NCBI RefSeq assembly: GCF_001425685.1
Contig: NZ_LMCY01000069.1
Location: 37,208-101,207, forward strand
Length of the DNA stretch: 64,000 bases
Source of the DNA: Massilia sp. Root335
Lineage (GTDB): Bacteria > Pseudomonadota > Gammaproteobacteria > Burkholderiales > Burkholderiaceae_D
Reading direction: 5' to 3'
Made by a program: the position numbers and the translations under genes. Under the pieces are notes generated by a model. That model did not search any database. It was not told the origin of the DNA and worked only from the letters and a program-made list of their open reading frames with translations. This document shows positions 60,307 to 64,000 of the stretch, piece after piece (within the stretch, counting starts at the first letter, position 1; the number at the start of each line of letters is the position of its first letter).

Positions 60307-61443
60307 TCATTTCCGGAACGGGTTGCGGTCGTTGAGCTCATCGATGTAATCGTCGATCCCGCCGGCTTCGCGCTCCAGGAAGCGCTCGACGGCGTCCGCG
60401 AACGACGGATGCGCGAGCCAGTGCGCCGACCAGGTCCGCGTCGGCAGGAACCCGCGCGCCATCTTGTGCTCGCCCTGCGCGCCGCCTTCGAACACCTGGA
60501 TGCCCTGTTCGATGCAGAACTCGAGCGGCTGGTAGTAGGCCGCCTCGAAGTGCAGGCAGGGCACGTGTTCCAGCGCGCCCCAGTAGCGGCCGTACAGGGT
60601 GGTCGCGTCGTGCACGACGAGCGAGGCCGCGATCGGGTGGCCGTCGCGCTCTGCGATCACGAGCAGCAGGTTGTCCGGCATCGTTTTTCCGATGCGGCGG
60701 AAGAAGTCCAGGTTCAGGTAGGGCTTGGAAAAGTGTTCCGAATAGGTGTTGCGGTAGCAGCGCGTGAAGAAGCGCCATTCCTCGTCCGTGATGTTCCGCC
60801 CGCGCACGCGCCGCAGCGAGACGCCGGCCTCGCGCACCTTGCGCCGCTCGGCGCGGATGTTCTTGCGCTTCTTTTGTTCCAGGGTGGCGAGGAAGTCGTC
60901 GAACGTCGCATAGCCTGCGTTCATCCAGTGGAACTGCACCCCGCTGCGCAGCATGAAGCCGGCGTCGGCCAGCTGTTTCGCTTCCTCGTCCGGCGGGAAC
61001 AGCACGTGCGTGGACGACACCTCCGTCGCCTTCTGCGTCTTCACGAGAACGTCGACGAGGGCCGCCCGCGCCCGCGCGTCGCGCGCGAGCAGGCGCGGGC
61101 CGGCGACGGGCGTGAACGGGATCGCGGACAGCAGCTTCGGATAATAGTCGAGTCCATGCTCCTGGTAGGCATTGGCCCACGCCCAGTCGAACACGTATTC
61201 GCCGTACGAATGGCCTTTCACGTACAGGGGCAGGGCGGCGGCCAGGCCGTCGGCGGCGTCGTACAGCGCGATGTACTGCGGCTGCCAGCCCGTTTCCGGC
61301 GTCGCGCTGCCGGATTCGTGCAGCGCGTGCAGGAACGCGAAGGACAGGAACGGGTTGGCATTGTCCTGCAGGGCGACGAGGCCGTCCCACCGGGCTTGCC
61401 CGATCTCGGACAGAGAAGAAACGATATGCGTGCGATAATTCAA
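60307..61443 (-). CDS. FemAB/GNAT-type acyltransferase (PF04339-like)
   Basis: A 378-residue cytosolic protein of the peptidogalycan-biosynthesis/DUF482 group, distantly related to FemAB and GNAT acyltransferases. Recognisable blocks are NPFLSFAFLHALHESG near 30, YGEYVFDWAWANAY near 85, LATLEQKKRKNIRAERRKV near 185 and a C-terminal half with LYGRYWGALEHVPCLHFEAAYYQPLEFCIE. Proteins with this architecture are widespread, but the acyl donor and acceptor are not known. No ATG fits: the likely start is TTG at 61443, preceded by CGGAAG. It is divergent from nadE with only 27 bases between start codons. Confidence 0.85.
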   Translation of the reverse strand: MNYRTHIVSSLSEIGQARWDGLVALQDNANPFLSFAFLHALHESGSATPETGWQPQYIALYDAADGLAAALPLYVKGHSYGEYVFDWAWANAYQEHGLDYYPKLLSAIPFTPVAGPRLLARDARARAALVDVLVKTQKATEVSSTHVLFPPDEEAKQLADAGFMLRSGVQFHWMNAGYATFDDFLATLEQKKRKNIRAERRKVREAGVSLRRVRGRNITDEEWRFFTRCYRNTYSEHFSKPYLNLDFFRRIGKTMPDNLLLVIAERDGHPIAASLVVHDATTLYGRYWGALEHVPCLHFEAAYYQPLEFCIEQGIQVFEGGAQGEHKMARGFLPTRTWSAHWLAHPSFADAVERFLEREAGGIDDYIDELNDRNPFRK

Positions 61444-61470
61444 GATGACTTCCGTGAGCTGTTGAGACCT

Positions 61471-63525
<2,055 letters not shown>

Positions 63526-63569
63526 CCGGGCGCCATGCGATAATCCCGGGAAATTGAAAGGAGATACAC

Positions 63570-63908
63570 ATGAAACAGATTACCTGCGTGATCAAGCCGT
63601 TCAAGCTGGACGAAGTGCGCGAAGCGCTGGCCGAAGTGAACGTCACCGGCCTGACCGTCACGGAAGTGAAGGGCTTCGGCCGCCAGAAGGGCCACACGGA
63701 ACTGTACCGCGGCGCCGAATACGTGGTCGACTTCCTGCCCAAGGTGAAGATCGAAGTGGTGGTCGACGATGCGCTGACGGAGCAGGTGGTGGACGCCATC
63801 ATCAAGGCCGCGCGCACCGGCAAGATCGGCGACGGCAAGATCTTCGTGCAGGAAGTGGAGCAGGTGATCCGCATCCGTACCGGCGAGACGGGGCCGGACG
63901 CGGTTTAA
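63570..63908 (+). CDS. glnB: PII nitrogen-regulatory protein
   Basis: A 112-residue PII trimer subunit. Features are MKQITCVIKPFKLDEVREAL, the T-loop with the uridylylation site Tyr51 (YRGAEYVVDFLPK), the B-loop TGKIGDGKIFV, and the C-terminal EVIRIRTGE-type end. It senses 2-oxoglutarate and ATP/ADP and controls nitrogen enzymes, and in some proteobacteria it binds and regulates NadE. Position directly behind nadE favours GlnB over the AmtB-linked GlnK. AAAGGAGA supports the start. The gene ends 9 bases before a REP-like palindrome. Confidence 0.94.
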   Translation: MKQITCVIKPFKLDEVREALAEVNVTGLTVTEVKGFGRQKGHTELYRGAEYVVDFLPKVKIEVVVDDALTEQVVDAIIKAARTGKIGDGKIFVQEVEQVIRIRTGETGPDAV

Positions 63909-63917
63909 GCCCGCGCG

Positions 63918-63998
63918 CGTCGTCCCCGCGAAGGCGAGGATCCAATTTCAGCCGGCGGGCCGCGTATAACTTGGGTTCCCGCCTGCGCGGGAACGACG
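63918..63998. repeat. REP-like palindrome CGTTCCCGCGCAGGCGGGAA, copy 2
   Basis: The arms at 63918-63945 and 63971-63998 match those of the copy at 11994-12073, the left arm here with several changes (GCGAAGGCGAGGATCC). It follows the PII gene and may act as its 3'-end hairpin. The window ends within or just after it. Confidence 0.75.
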
Positions 63999-64000
63999 GT

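Noticed and set aside
60280..61470. An N-terminal extension of nadE of about 400 residues
   Set aside because: It is the antisense of the FemAB-like gene. NadE family length and start fit 61471.

Overview
The window is high-GC chromosomal DNA from a betaproteobacterium of the order Burkholderiales. It most likely belongs to Oxalobacteraceae and resembles Massilia, Duganella or Janthinobacterium. This is inferred from the gene families and orders present: hemCDXY, nadE next to a PII gene, a very long RpoD, PEP-CTERM proteins, YaeQ and KGG proteins, and several families of interspersed palindromes. No search could be run, so the genus is an inference.

Layout. 1-5.6 kb (minus strand): the 5' part of a PstS-like periplasmic protein with a beta-barrel porin-like partner, a class C beta-lactamase-like hydrolase, a YgjP-type metallopeptidase, a KGG stress protein and an MDR oxidoreductase. 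5.7-7.2 kb: purU and yaeQ. 7.2-10.9 kb: a compact copper-handling operon (DUF2946, PCu(A)C chaperone, YcnI-like, TonB-dependent receptor). 11-16 kb: a DUF2807 protein, a GH3 glycosidase with a PA14 insert and an orphan PilT-like ATPase. 16.3-17.8 kb: a lower-GC, visibly decayed patch with two apparent frameshifts around a secreted protein. 17.9-21.8 kb: three cytochromes c, a DEDD exonuclease and ProQ. 22-25 kb: a probable structured RNA with terminator, then rpoD. 25-28.6 kb: a LysR/GST pair and a MarR/MFS pair, each divergent around a visible palindrome. 28.7-32 kb: a chemoreceptor between two paralogous outer-membrane proteins. 32-39.3 kb: a type VI secretion cargo module (vgrG, Tle3-like lipase, Tla3-like adaptor, PAAR). 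39.6-47.8 kb: ppc, hemC-hemD-hemX-hemY and ppa. 47.9-50.4 kb: a PEP-CTERM protein, a post-PEP-CTERM-like protein and a PA-domain metallopeptidase. 50.7-60.2 kb: a LivFGHM-type ABC importer with its binding protein, an alpha/beta hydrolase and a TonB-dependent receptor, all on one strand, with a divergent LysR gene and matching palindromic operators. 60.3-63.9 kb: a FemAB/GNAT-like protein, nadE and a PII gene.

How the genes work together. The clearest functional units are the copper module, the T6SS effector cargo, the haem pathway and the proposed receptor-hydrolase-ABC uptake cluster. The last is the best candidate for an uncharacterised system. About eight copies of a GTGGGCAC/GTGCCCAC palindrome lie at gene ends, and in two places the repeat supplies the stop codon. 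No tRNA, rRNA, CRISPR array, transposase or integrase was recognised.
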